From contig SAUG01000005.1 in NCBI GenBank assembly GCA_011316305.1, forward strand, positions 1 to 52,286: 52,286 nucleotides of DNA, in the 5' to 3' direction. The DNA comes from Rusavskia elegans (lineage: Eukaryota; Ascomycota; Lecanoromycetes; Teloschistales; Teloschistaceae). Position numbers and translations under genes: made by a program. The notes below the pieces were generated by a model. That model was not told the DNA's origin. It did no database searches and was given only the letters and a program-made list of their open reading frames with translations. This document shows positions 10,114-23,700 of the stretch, one piece after another (position 1 is the stretch's first letter; each line of letters opens with the position of its first letter).

Positions 10114-11376
10114 TTATGCAAAGGGAGTGTCTTCGTCGCTCGAGCTGTCGTCATGAGGCATTTGATCGAGTACTCGGTCGATGTCTGCTTTGGTGCTGAG
10201 CCTTGCCGAACTAATATATCTGGGATCTTTATTGGAGAGGTTTGACGGCGGACTGAGTGGTGCATGGAACGCCGGATAGTACGCTGAATTCCCTGGGCTC
10301 GACATGAACATTAGTGTCTCCACGGCATCTTGTTCCTCTGCACTATTCGCGTTCGGTGTTCGAATGTTGGATGCAGGTCTTCGGGGTGGTGTAGATGGCG
10401 TGATTGATGAGCCCATTGATAATGAGCTTCCATTGATGCCGTTCCCATGTATGGTCCGCGTATCTAGCCGCGGCTGCTGCACACCGTTTGTTCGAGGTCG
10501 TCGAGGGTTACGTGGATGGATGTCGGCAGGGGGTGCCAATGTCGGGCCACGATATGGTGAACGTTGTGACCCAGCATTATCCAAGGTGACCGTATTTGGG
10601 ATGCTCTGCCAAGAAGCTCTCACCCCACCGCTGTCTTGAGAACCAGGAGAGCGTAAGGAACTGTCTGGCTGCTGAGGTTGATGAGCCAGTCGCACCCTGT
10701 CAGCCGGCGATTGCTGCGTAGAGTCTCTCTTTCCAGGAGAGTAGGGTGAGTCCGTGGCACGGAAGGTAGATGAAGGAGAATAGCTGGTTGGTCGACGCAG
10801 CGGTGTACTGGTGGGAGAGGTGGATTTTTGCAAAGCCATTGCTTCAATTTGATCCAGGCTGTGTGACTGGAAGCCATTCTGAACTTTGAACATGGCATAG
10901 GACAAGCGAGCGCATAGATCGTTGGACATGTCGGAAATGTGACTGGTTCTGGAAGCAGTGCTCGTGTGCCTCGAATGCGAATAGGGTGATGTAGCATGGG
11001 GACTTGATTGCTGATGTTGGCCTGATCTCTTGACCCCTCCGCTTGCCGTGCGCTTGGGTGCCTGGATTTCGCTTTCGACAGCGCTCTTCACACTCGTGGA
11101 TGCGTGGTTCTCGATGGAATGGGGAGAAGTGTTGCCGGCGTGTGGCACAAATCTTGGACTGTAGTTGATAGCACGTGGGTGAAGGGAAGAAGTGCGTGAT
11201 GGCTCTTGGCTGGACTCATCGGAGAGGGAGGTTGATGGAGTGGTTCCTCGTGCAGGTTCGTCGCGTGAAGAAGACGGAAGGCTATCCTTTGCTATGACAT
11301 TCGGACCGGAAGCGCGGCTGACGATGGAGTCGTTGGACGATTGCGATTGCTGGGAGTAGTTCGGTTCGGAGTTCAT
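10114..11376 (-). CDS. Whi5/Nrm1-type cell-cycle transcriptional repressor
   Basis: A single exon of 420 residues from ATG at 11376. The protein is largely disordered and Ser/Pro/Thr-rich, with many S/T-P sites that could be CDK targets. The one ordered-looking stretch, LCARLSYAMFKVQNGF at about residues 154-169, matches the short GTB-type motif of the Whi5/Nrm1 family, normally written as L-x-x-RL-x-YA-x-x-KVQ-x-GW. Members bind G1/S transcription factors (SBF or MBF) and repress START genes until phosphorylated. The final Gly-Trp is Gly-Phe here. Outside this motif there is no alignment support, so orthology to Whi5 or to Nrm1 cannot be separated. Some in-frame Ser/Thr-rich segments could vary between strains. 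Confidence 0.7.
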   Translation of the reverse strand: MNSEPNYSQQSQSSNDSIVSRASGPNVIAKDSLPSSSRDEPARGTTPSTSLSDESSQEPSRTSSLHPRAINYSPRFVPHAGNTSPHSIENHASTSVKSAVESEIQAPKRTASGGVKRSGQHQQSSPHATSPYSHSRHTSTASRTSHISDMSNDLCARLSYAMFKVQNGFQSHSLDQIEAMALQKSTSPTSTPLRRPTSYSPSSTFRATDSPYSPGKRDSTQQSPADRVRLAHQPQQPDSSLRSPGSQDSGGVRASWQSIPNTVTLDNAGSQRSPYRGPTLAPPADIHPRNPRRPRTNGVQQPRLDTRTIHGNGINGSSLSMGSSITPSTPPRRPASNIRTPNANSAEEQDAVETLMFMSSPGNSAYYPAFHAPLSPPSNLSNKDPRYISSARLSTKADIDRVLDQMPHDDSSSDEDTPFA

Positions 11377-12163
11377 AGTCCGCAGGTCGCGTGGTGGCAG
11401 GTTCGGGTGTGGTTTTCAATAAGGGTACTACAAAGCGATCAGCGGTGAGATTCTGAAACAGTGGGTGTGCCGGTTCCGGCTGCACTCACCGCGTGCGTTG
11501 ACCAGCAAATCATCCAAGACAGAGTAAAGAGTACCTTCAGTAAAGGTAACCGTAGACCGTAAATGGTTCACTTGGAGCCCCGAAGTCTTGAATAACGAAA
11601 GAAGCGACAAAGATCAAGAGGCAGGCCGGAGATGAGGACTGAATGCGGTGCGGCGAAGAGTGGATGGTTGGAGGAGGACGCGAAGTGGTGGGGGCTCTGA
11701 CGCGCAGCCCGGAAGGACTACTACTCTTATACTCTAGCTCCCGCTTCATGTCCGCCTACGAGTACGAGCATACCGTGAAGGGGAAACCACAATCCGGGAG
11801 TCGCCGAACTTGATTGAGTGCTTCCTATGCAGGCAAGGTTGAGAGAAAAAGGTGCATTGCAACAAGGCTCGAAACTCGCATTCCCGGGAGGCTTATGGAG
11901 TCATGCTGATAGCCATGCTGCAGATGCCCGGGAGATCAGCCGACGATGCGAACCCCTTCTAGAAGACCAAACCAGAGTCCCTTAATCATCCAGCTTGGAC
12001 AGCAAACGAGACTCACCATGCTTCCCTACTTGACCAATCAGATTCCTATCAAATTCTGCACGACTCAGAACACCCCCATGCTCGCCATGCTGATATTGAT
12101 ATCTCGAATGATCCTATCCCCAGCCAACGCCTCGCAATGCTGCTTCAACCTGTCATACGCTCA
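11377..12163. other. Intergenic region upstream of the Whi5-like gene
   Basis: The 787 bp separate two minus-strand genes, so they hold the Whi5-like promoter and leader (proximal) and the DUF300 gene 3' end (distal). Nothing with coding character was found; the small frames at 11428-11749 and 11946-12224 lack conserved sequence. Confidence 0.5.
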
Positions 12164-14372
12164 CTATTCATTTTCATCTCTGTCCCTCGATTTCCATACG
12201 TGTCCGTCGTCGAGGCCGTCGTAGTGCTTCCGGGACGCGTCATGAGGGCTGCCATCATCACTGGGCTCTCGTTGCGCCCACATCTGAGCATCGTTGGACG
12301 GCCTTGCTTGCTCTTCCGAGCCGGCTTCTTCTTCCTCGTCGTCCTCGATCGCGAAATTGGATGCGCCTGCTGGCGCCACTTCCGACGGATCAAAGCCAAG
12401 CCGGATATCCTCCCCTTCATCCTCGTCGTCGTACGCCCGCACATAGTGCTTCGCTTCGTCCACGTTCCATGCCGATCCCCCCTCTTTACGTGCCCGCACT
12501 CGCTCCGTCTCATCTGCCTCCTTGTCTGCCACGACCAAATCAACCAGCTGACTTCGCCCGGACTTGCTTGACGATGACGATTCTTCGCGAATGAGGTCCT
12601 TCAGCACTGGCGCCCGTGTCCTCGATTTGGATGCCCCACTTCCAGGGCTGTCCGTTCTCCGCTTCCCTTTGTCGAGGCTTCGTTGAATGCTACTTGCCCG
12701 CCTTGCCTTGTTCGCTTTGGTTGGCTGTAGAAGGTTTCGATTCGTCGACGTTGTGATCAAGTTGGGATCGGAATTAAGCCATCTCTCAGCCGACGGCACA
12801 TGAGCCGTAATCACAGGATACTTGATGCCAGTCAGTGAAAGCCCTCCTACCACCCGCATCTGATAACATACGTTCCAGTCTCCAAACTCCAATGCGCGAG
12901 CTTTTGAGAACAGCCTCTCATCCTCCCTGTCAAGATTGTCTTCGGGTACGTCATCAGGATGCTGCTCGTCATCCATGCTTCGACCTGGTTTGGAATGGCT
13001 CATCGTTGCAGCCTGCCTTGATCCGGCGTTCGGTCCGAGCAGAGGTGTACGGCTGTTGATCTCACCCGGTTTGGGGATCCAATACTTGCCTTTACCCCCT
13101 CGCTCGTACCTCATGCCCTCCATCATGCGAGCTACGCGCGAGCCGGAGCCTTCGTGCGCCAGGACATCGTCTCCAGTATCGAACACCCTGTATTCGTAAT
13201 GCTTGCCTCCAAACGTCTCTCTTGCGTCTTCTATAAGATCTCGTATGCCAAAGGTGTCTCGAAGGGCATACTTGACGGGCATTCGAGCAGCAGATATGGT
13301 GACATCGGCGTAATCGTGCCATGAGAAGGCGTACCAGTGGCTAACGGCGAAAATTGGCATCTCCAGGCATATCAGTGCATCTTGAATAGCGGTAGCGAGA
13401 TTATCTGGGGTGTAGCCTGAGACATCGTTCGGGATGGCGCCCAGGAACTGGAGAACAGATAGAAAGAAGCCTTGCCAATAGGATGCAAAGATGATCAACT
13501 TGATACAAAGGAATTTCGGCATTGGTCGGAATGGCTGGAGATCCTGTGACATGCACACCCAAAACATGGCCAACGAATACAGACTGAGGGTAATGCTGGC
13601 ATTGTACAGGATAGCAGTCCAGAGGTACCCGGATGTTACACCGAGGTAACCCTCTTTGTATGTACCGGTGAATTGCATGACCACAGTCGCGATGGCAAGT
13701 AAGGGTTTAATCCACGCATACTGCAATATACCACGCTTGACTGAGAGGAAGGTGTGCGGGTCGGATATGTCGACCACTGGAAAACAATGGTTCAAGGGCC
13801 AAGGATGATTAACTGGTGGGCGCCCATGCATCATGATGATCAGTGCCCTTTCACCACCGAGGAAATTGATGAGGAGTTGAAGAAAGGTATAGATGGTAAA
13901 GGCCTTCGCCTCGTCAGCTGCGTTATGCATAGCACATGCGGACCCGGCGTACCTCGTAGATGTCCCGCAATGTATCGAGGTAGAAGGCTGCAGTAAGAGA
14001 CATGATACTCGCCCATGACGACGCGGCATATATTGGTACCCTGTCTGGGGGGTGAGCATCGCCCGGTTTGTTGGTAGTGATGAACGTACATGAAGAGGAT
14101 CCGGATGACATATCGCTGCAATAGCGGCTTGCGGTAATTTTTGCTGTGAACTCATTACTTCTGTACTGAACAGAGTAGGAACACGATGTACGTTTGCAGC
14201 CATATTGATCTAAAGAGCAGCTTTGGATTAGCTGGATCTTCTAAATAGACAGTCTCGAAGCTTACACAAAAGTTATGATAGACGCCACCAGAGAAGCGAC
14301 TCCACACACTATTACTGTCGCTTTGGTGAGCTTCGCGCCTGTCCCGCCGCCCCCGGCTGCTCCATCAGGCAT
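12164..14372 (-). CDS. DUF300 / TMEM184-OST-alpha family membrane protein
   Basis: Five exons: 14372-14266, 14209-14192, 14143-14090, 14040-13953 and 13903-12164, with introns of 56, 48, 49 and 49 nt. The model closes in frame at 668 residues. Exon 2 is only 18 nt. The joined N-terminus reads SIWLQTKNYRKPLLQRYVIRILFMVPIYAASSWAS, split here for length: SIWLQTKNYRKPLLQ then RYVIRILFMVPIYA, the signature of this family. Further motifs are FTIYTFLQLLINFLGGERAL, LQFTGTY-like VMQFTGTYKEGY and PIFAVSHWYAFSW. Seven hydrophobic segments occupy roughly the first 310 residues. A long polar tail (about 380-668) carries acidic EDDEEEE and Ser-rich segments. Animal relatives transport organic solutes; fungal members are mostly vacuolar-membrane proteins of unknown substrate. 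It is divergent from CSF1. Confidence 0.9.
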
Positions 14373-14750
14373 GTTCTCGACGTTTCAGTTGGCAGGATCA
14401 GTCAGACAAACGAGCGCCAAAGTATGGTATGAACAGGTTGTATGAAGTAGGGTCGAAGCTCAAAACAGAACTGTTGAGGACAAAGCATGTTGAAGATGCA
14501 GACACTCAGATGACGTGAAGCAGGGTTCATGTCAAAGCGGTACGCTTCCGCGCCGCTGTATCCATTCAATGTCTCTTCGATACTCGAGACCTTCGACGCT
14601 TCCACTTGTCTTCTACCCTCAGTCCCTACCTCATTGAGAGAATTGTCTCGGTGTTGAAGTGATGGAGTTTGGCGGAACAATGAAACGTTGTACAAGGCGG
14701 CACTTGCCCTGACCGTGAGGTATGATCTTACTTTCAGCACGAAAGCGGCT
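14373..14750. promoter_or_regulatory. Divergent promoter between the DUF300 gene and CSF1
   Basis: This 378 bp gap carries both promoters. The CSF1 reading frame stays open for about 60 nt upstream of its ATG but only via a TTG codon, so those residues are not counted. No TATA box stands out. Confidence 0.5.
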
Positions 14751-17700
14751 ATGGCCGTCAGCGGCGAGTTCTATTGGCTTTACCTACTCCTTCTTCTAGT
14801 CTGTGCCTTACTCTCGATTCTTTTCCTCTTCTATTTCAATCGCGTCTTTGCAAGCCTGGTCTCGTACGCTGTCAGGACCTACCTGTGGCGGCAGTATCAC
14901 ATCTACCTCGATGTCCAAGCACTTCAACTCTCACTTCTCGGAGGTAGATGCTTCTTCAAGGGCCTTCGCTATCATGGCCAAAACGAAACAATCTTGATCA
15001 ATGATGGCTATATCACTTGGAGATACTGGCTGAGAAGAGTCAGAGACGCCGAATGTTTAGGCCCCGCATCATCCAGCGTCCGGCAAGGCGGAGAAGAGGA
15101 GGAGGAGGAGCAGAAACAGACCACGCAGCCCGCGAACAAGTCATCGAGATCCAATCTCCCATGTCGGATCAAAATCAAGGTTCGCGGACTGGAGTGGTTC
15201 ATCTACAACCGTACTCCTGCGTACGAGACGGCGGAGAAGAGTCATGTACCCAATAATCGACCAGGCAGTTCAGAGTCAGCCTCTTCCCCACAGAGTCCTG
15301 GTCCAAAGAAGGATGCTCAACGACTCAAAGCCAAGGGTACACCCGTCGGTTGTGGGAGACAAGATGTTTTCTCGCTGGAGAGAGATGAGAAGCTGGCGGA
15401 GAAAGAATCTTCTGAGAAAGCTAGTATGGGTAAGACGTCCTCAATTTCTGTGCAATCCAGCTCGACAAAAGAATCTCGTCAGCCAACAGGAACGTCGGAC
15501 CCGCTTCCAGCATTCGTCATGCTCCTTCCCGTCAAATTCGAATGTGGTAAAGCGGCAATCGTTATGGGCAATCGCAATACCAAATCCGTGTTGACAGCAA
15601 AGTCTGATACTGTCCATGGGCACATCGACGCCTGTCAAGCACGTGCGATTGATCTCTACAAGCAAATGTTCGAGTTCGAGTTCGGTCACCCAGTCGTTGA
15701 ACTAAAGGTAAATCATGATTTCGAAGAGTCCCATTTGCCGACAGGCGTTACAGCCAAGCCCGATAACACTCGTCATTCGTCGGTTAAGAACCAACGCTGC
15801 GATGGCGAAGACGATCGAAAAACAGCCGCCGCGGAAGCAGTTGTGGATGGCGGTTTCATCGAAAGGTGCAAGAGCTTCCTCCGTTCGACTTCTGCTACAA
15901 AGTCGAATCAAAAACATCCACATCTTGCAGTGGCTTCACAGATACCTGGGCATGATCAATGGCTTGGTCTAACACGCTATCTTGACGATGATGAGAACAT
16001 TGCTGTCGAACAAGAGCGGTGGAGAACCATAGAGTATGGTCGGCATTCAGTCATTGTCGATTCACCAAGCATCAATCTGAACCTTTTCTGGGACGTCCCC
16101 GGCCTCGTCCCGGCTTTGAAGGAATCTCACGATGAGAGCAGAGACATGAGGGACATCAGTGGAGATGTACCTCCGGATTGGAGTGTTGAATTACGCATCA
16201 ACGGGGGACTCATCAGTTACGGGCCCTGGGCAGACAGACTACGTACAGACCTGCAGCCTGTGTTTTTTCCAAACTTTTACAAAGATGCTATCCCGGCAAC
16301 GCAACTATCGCCGGGCCAGCGAAGAGTAAGCACTGTATTCAAGCTCAGTGTCGATGTTGAGCAAACAATAACTTTGCTTGTGCCAACGCGGGAGAGCTCC
16401 AAAGATTGGAAATGGAAGGATGATCAGACACCGAAACGACAAGCCCCGAAACGGGAACGATGGGGCAAGGCTTACGGCAAGAGACGAAAAAAGGATGATG
16501 TAGATACCATTCCTACCGGACGGCCGTATGGTTGGATCGACGTCGAGATCCAACGAGATTCGACAGTCACCTTCACCATGGATCTTGTTGCTGGGCATAA
16601 TGGATACAAGAATCTGCTGAGCCTTGATATAAGAGAACCAAAGATGTCATCAAGTGTCAATCATGGGATGCTCCTGAAAGCGCAGACAGCTGTGATTTCC
16701 TGCGACCTCTCCTATCCTTTACCATGGAACGCGATGCGTCAGTGGGCCATCGATATCGATTCTGCTGGCCTAGAGCTCTTTATGCTTCGAGACCACATCT
16801 TCCTCTTCACTGACATGGTCAGCGATTGGACCGTAGGGGCTCCCGAAGATTTCTACACTTTCGTGTCTTTCTTGTATAGAATAAAGTTTCAGCTTGCTGA
16901 TTTTCAGCTCCACATCAATGCTAATGACTCGAACGTGATCAACGATCCTGCAAGCATGGAAGAAAACACCTTTTTGACCATATGGGGACAGAATCTACTC
17001 GCATGTTTGGAACTCCCACTGGTGTCTTTTCGCCCGGCTCGTAATGAAATCACTTTCGATATCGACGCTCAGGATGGGGGCTTCAAACTTTCGAGACCGC
17101 CGTGGAATACGCAGCACGTGTTTCTCAAAACCACTGAGGTGGCCACCATGAAGGACCTTAAGATAGACGGCGGCTATGATTATTGCTCGTCCACATCTTC
17201 AGCATTGACAGACATACTTCGGATGAACGTCCATGGTGTCTCTCCAAGAGTACGCCTCTATGGCTTTCTTGTTCGTGCTTTCATGAGTATCAAAGATAAC
17301 TATTTCGGCGATGACATACATTTCCGCACTTTGGAAGAATATCAAGAGCAAATTCGTCAGAAGGACAGCGTTTCATCCGCCAGAGGCGCCGTCGCCCATC
17401 AGACACGAATCAGCAACGACCTTGACGTTATCTTGAGTGTCACAGCTGTGGACGCCGAGGGTCTTCTACCATCTTACCTTTACTCGTCAGAGAGTGATGT
17501 CACCCTGGATATTGCATCGCTTGCTCTCGACCTTCGCTTCACGAACTACTACATGGACCTGGACATTTCTTTCAGTCCAATCTCTATAGGTCACGCGTCG
17601 TTTGCATCTTCAGAGTGGCAAGATCCAGTCCAGGTATCCGAGGCACAGGTCTTCGTCGACGGTGTAAGCATCAGAGGCCATCGGCTGTTTGGGTTGCCTC

Positions 17701-20700
17701 CTTCGGAGCCAACATATGTTTGCAACTGGGATTTCGATGTCGGTGCCATTACTGGCGAATGCTCGGTTCCTTTCTTCAAGGACCTTTCTTCGGCACTGCG
17801 CTGTTTTTCGTACACATTCGACGACGCTGAGAATGCGTTGCCGCCACTGTTTCCGGCGGAGATTCATGATGTCACAATTCTTCGAGCACGTCTCCAGCAT
17901 GTGCATGTTTGGCTTAAAATTAACGATGCTGCTGTCTCGCTAAGCACTGAGCCTTGTAGCATCGAATACAACGACTTGGCCCGAGCATTGTTTTCTGAAC
18001 GCCTTCACGTGTATTTCCCATCCATTGCGGTAGCTCTGGTGGCAAACAGCAACGTGGGCACGGATCGTAATGGCCGGACTGTCCAGCTTCAACCATGTGC
18101 ATTCCTGGAGAGCGGCCTCGAGCTATCAATGCTTCATCGAAGAAAAGGCTATTCAACAGACCGTCGATTACAGCAACAGCATATTGTCCTACACGATGCC
18201 AGGACTTTACGGACGCCATGGCTCATACAAGGGCAAGAGAAGAGTCTATCACTTGACACGAATCCTCAACCCAAAGTAGCAGTCCCTGCAATGCCGTATC
18301 CTGCAATGCCAGAGCCTTTGAAATCTTCCAGCGGAGCGATAATGACCAATCACTCGACCGAGAGCAGCAGTCTGACCGGCGCGGCATCCCAGTCATACCG
18401 AGAGGCGACGGCACCTTCCTCGAGCCATCCGAAAGGGGACTGGGTAATCAGTGAGCCAAATCGTTCAGAGGCTCTGCAAGGACGTGAACCCGACGCGAAA
18501 GCTTACCAATCAGAACTCATTCAAACTACGGGGACTCGCACTTCAATCAATTTACCTCCAGATTCGCGGCGTTCCTTCTCTGCCGAGAAAACCAATGCCC
18601 CATTAGTATCCTCTCACACGCAAACCAACACTGTGCGCACCCGGTCCAGCGTATCAAGTGCTTACAGAGCACCGTACTTCCGACTCCATACAACATCGCT
18701 CGACTTGAGCGACGTGCCTCCACGACCTGGTTTAAAGCGTCCAGAGATGTTTCGTGGTCATGCCTCTCTAGATGATTTCACTGACGCAGGAAGCGGAGAG
18801 CTCCCGGTTCCCCAGGCACAGTGCGAGAGGACATCCTGGCTGGTTAATTTGGGACAAGGAGTCCGAGGCCTGTGTAGATCTCAGAGCATGGGGATTGTAG
18901 CGTCCTTATCCGAAGAATTACAGGTTCGGGATCCTCAAAATCTCCTTGACGAATTACAGGTCAATGCCCTCGGGAGTCTTCCAGCATCAGGCCAAAGTCC
19001 AGGAAACCATGAGATTATCACGGAATGCAGGGTGACCATTCCACTATTGAATCTAAAATTGGTCGACCAGTTTGAAGATACCTCTTCTGCAACTGTAAGA
19101 AATGTATCCGGCGAACTCAAGATGAATGATTGTGTTATCACGGCACGAGATTGGAATAAGGTTTCCCTAGGGATGGGAAGTCAAGCTGTTCCTACGCTCT
19201 CTACACATGTGATGTTGAATGAGGCAAGACTTTCGATGAGAATTGCAGGCAGGGAGACTTTACTTCATCAGGCGGTGATGCATTCGTGTATTCGTGAAAT
19301 GAGCTTGTGGGGCTGTAGAGCTCTCGAGTCGAGCGTGCATATGCGTTTCAAAGATTTTGAGACAGAGTGTGGTATCACTGCGGTGGACTCCCTCGCCATA
19401 CTTATCCAACGTGCAGAGAAGTTGGCCCAAGACGCCAGCCATTTCCAGACTCTCGCAGAACAGAATAAAGCTCGGCTTCGCCAGCTGATCCTTTCCCTTG
19501 CCGTTGATGGTCAAGCATTACCGGATCCTCCATTCCTGACAAGGGCATCGTACGTGCTCCGGAGCGCTGACAGCCACGTGAGGAAGAGCGAGTCCTGGAA
19601 AATAGCAACTCGCTTGAGGTATGTGTATCATCTGTTGCCGGCGCAGACGCGCGCTCAAGCCAACTCTCAATGCAAGAGTACTTCCCCAAGCCATCCGTTA
19701 AGTGCACGCGACGATGTGACGGCGGTGTTCAGGCGTATGGGGATCTGGGACAGCAACAACGACGCAGACGAAAACATATTGCTGAACGAGGTGTTCGGTA
19801 AAAAGATCATTGGGGACGTAGAGACTCCTAAGACGTTGATGCTCAAGGCATCAGTCAAAGCCGGAGCAGTCCGTCTAATCATTCAGCCGGGAATTACTGC
19901 AAGCAAGGCCTGCTTCGACGACATTGCCTTCGAAGTAGAGCTGCGTCAAGTGCCTGCAACTGTAGGTAATGTACTGACCGTCGAACGCTCTGCTTCCGTA
20001 CGACTTTACTTCTTGGAGTCAGCATTGACTATTAATTTCAACCTCTTGAAGCTCTTGGGAGACTTCATTCCTACACTTCCGAACGAAAAGGATGGCCCAC
20101 CTCCAAGGCTGCAAATGCCGAGACCCAATGAAACCTCGACGAACAGCTACTGTATGCATGTCATTCTAGTATCGGATATGAACACAATAACGATCGATGC
20201 TATCAACTTGAGGATACTTTACCTCTGTCGTCCAGTCAATGCCTCTGTGGTCGTTGATAAGACAACAAACGAGCTCCGACCAAGCACAAACTTTCTTATT
20301 TGTACGCACACGGCAACGATAGAGCTATTGAGTCATTCGCAAATTGTCAGCGTGGGCAAAGTAAGCCGGCCAAGTTTGTTTGGCAATCTTGACAGTCAGA
20401 AGACCAGTGAAGATACTACATGCTGGCACCTCGCCTCTTCATGCACCGATATATCATTCAAAGTTCTTGAAGATCCATTACATCTGCTCGAGATAGGGGA
20501 TCGTATTATGCTGAATGAAGCAGCTTCAGTCATCCGTCTCATCGACCGCATGCAAAAGACTCCGCAAAGGAGTCCATCACCAACGACTGCCTCGACCGCT
20601 ACAGCATTGGGAAGACCTCACGTAGCACTGTTCGTCGACTCGTATCTGATCAGCTATAAAGTCCTTCCAGCACTTTCGTATCGAATTACTGGCAAAATTG

Positions 20701-23700
20701 GCAGGACCTCTGTTAGGCCCGGGTTACGGCTTGTATCTGATGTCATCCTGGACTTTGATCTGAAAGAACATGCACACTCTTTTTTGGGTCGAGTTGGAGA
20801 TAACGTCGAGATGATCTCTGAATTGATCATTCCCCCAGTCAACGGCCGCCTTACTTTGGGTACAACCCCTGGAAAAACAGATATTTCTTTCCAAAGCACA
20901 ATCGAGCTTATCTCGTTGGATGCGATTGCGGTTCATGCCCTCCTTGCCACATTGAACCGTTCTGAAATAGGCGAGCTTGTAACAAGTGTACAGCATGAAT
21001 CATCCCGCCTGCTTCATCGTCACAAGCCCACGGCCTCCCCCATAAAGACAATGTCACAGCCTGCTCCGACTCCAAATATAGTCCTATTTGACGGTTATGT
21101 CACCCTCGTCGGCCTGGCCATACATACCAACACCGCGAAGGCCCTCCAGGAAGCCAGTACTTCTCAGCTACGTTTCGAGCTTGGTCACGTGCACATTAAA
21201 GGAAACAATCGTGGGATAAGAGATGGGCCACCTCTGCCCTTCCCAGAGTTATTCATCAAGCTCCGAGGTTTGCAAGTCTACTTAGCAAAGTCTCTAAACG
21301 GGAAGAAAACCCCGTGTGGCGACTTCACCCTGGGTGCAACATTACACGCCACTTCGAAACGAAATGAAAGACAGGAACTCGCACGCGCTTACCAGCTACG
21401 TAGCTCCCAGTGCCAGATATGTATATATACAGAGACAACTTCTGTGGTCTTGGACGTGCTTGATGATCTTCGGGAGTCTTTCAGGGACATCGACATGACG
21501 AAGGAAGTCAAGGGTTTGCAAAAGCTTAGACGTGCTACTTTAGCAGATCTGGGGACCAATGTTCCATCAAAATCGTCAAAGGCCAATGAAGAAGAACCGA
21601 CGGCGCTCTTCAGTGCGATGTACTCACTGGAAATGGTGAGTCCGCGGATGATCTGGAAAGTCGGTGATTCGGTCCCTCTTTCACCTGGGCGTGAAGCTGA
21701 AGATCTCGTCCTCTCCTTCAAGAAAATAGATTTGGCAACTCGCAGGGACAATGCAGCAAGGCTTCTCATCCTGGATTTTCAGCTCCAACTGGTACCCACA
21801 TCACAGGTACCCACAGATCGATCGATCAATTCAGCTCTGCTCCCGGAGGTTGTCTTCAATGTTGCATATATGTCGAATTCGACGGGTCGCAGGCTTGCTT
21901 TTCAAGCGGCTGGGAAGTCGTTAGACCTGCGTCTGACCTCGCATTTCATCATACCAGCAAGCAATTTGCGCCGTTCTATCGCATTTGCTGTGAATAGAGT
22001 CCGAAATTCGACACGCACCAGCGGTGTTGCGTCGACGAAAGCAGAAGACCAAACGCAGAAATGGCTGAAACACAAAAGACTTGAATCCTTGTTAATTGAT
22101 GCCGATTTTGCTGGAGCCGTGGTGTACGTCCAAGGACAGACCGTCTCAGACCCTCAGTCTCTTGCCCTTGAAGTCCTCCATGGCAGGCGGATACCCCAGC
22201 AAGGCCGTTATGGGCAGTTCACACAGGATGATGCTGGCAGCAGTACCACCTTGCGTGCGCCTGGAGTCGCTGTCAAGGTGCAGTATAAAGATCCAGGCAC
22301 TGGAAAGACATCTTTGAACGCAGAAGTCAAGGTCGATGCCTCCTCAAACACCCTATTCCCTTCAATAGTTCCTCTTGTTCTGCAGATTTCATCCAGCGTA
22401 AAGGAGATCGTTGGCGAGCCCAATACACAGGATCAGACGCCAGAGTCTCAGATATCCACTTCTAGATTGATCGATGACGAGAAACTCCGGGCCGCAGACC
22501 CTACAGCGATCTTTCAGAATTGCACGCTGAACCTTGGGCTTCGAATCTGCAAACAAGATTTTAGCCTCAGCTGCCACCCGATTGCTCGTGTTGCTGCCAT
22601 CGCACAGATCGACAACATCTACATCACTGTTAATACAGTGCAGTCTAGTGACCATGGACAGTCTTTCGCGCTTTCAGGGTCGTTCACAGGTTTCAAGGCT
22701 TCCGTGCAGCACGTGTACTCGCGGGAACCCACGGGAGGCTTCGAGGTTCAAGCGGTGACTGTATCCTTGATGAACAGCAAGCATATTGGTGCTGCGAATG
22801 GCATCTCCGTGATCACGCAAATCAGCCCAATGAAGGTCTTTGTGAATGCCAAGCAACTGCAGGATTTCTTGCTGTTCCGCGAGATATGGGTTCCGGCAGA
22901 TGTTCGAAAGGCTGCACCTGCTTCTGACCGATCGCCTTCTTCGGAACCCCAGGCTTACATAGTCCAGCGTTATCAGCAGATCTCATCCGCAGGGGCCTTT
23001 CCTTGGAATGCTACCCTCTCGGTTGCCGAGTTGGACTTTCGAATCGACTTTGGCCAATCGCTGGGCAAATCTGGGTTTATCATATCCGAGCTATGGGCCT
23101 CCTCAAAGAAGTCTTCTGATTGGGAACAAGATTTGTGTGTGGGCCTGAAACATGTCATACTCGACAGCACTGGCCGAATGAGTGGTTACGTCAATCTGCA
23201 AGGTATTCAAGTACGCACGACGATAACATGGCCCGTCATTGAAGAGGCTAGGAGCCGGGCCCCAATGATACAAGCATCGGTAGCGTTTGAGTCGGTTCGA
23301 ATCAAGGCTGCCTTTGAGTATCAGGCATTCGCAATGGCGGATATGGCCAGCTTCAAATTTCTCATGTACAATGTCCGCGATAGTCGGACGGCCCATAGCG
23401 ATCGACTGGTCGGCGTTGTTGAAACTGGCACTCTGCGCGCATTTTGCACCGCGACCAGCGCGGCCCAAGGACTTGCACTATACCAGGCTTTCGAGCGTCT
23501 CATACAGGAAAAGAAGGTAGCATACCAAGCGTCTCTCAAAGACATCGAGAAGCATCTGAGGCGGAGATCTACAACACAACTTCCAAAAGTTTCACCAGGG
23601 CAAGGGCAGAACGATGTCAAAAACCAAGTTAAAGATACGCTGCGACTTCAAACCAAAGTGATGGTGTCAATTGGCGCTGTGGACGTTGGGGTATTTCCAA

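Noticed and set aside
14688..14750. Upstream extension of CSF1 from a TTG codon
   Set aside because: The ATG at 14751 is followed at once by the membrane helix that starts Csf1 proteins; TTG starts are not expected in fungi.
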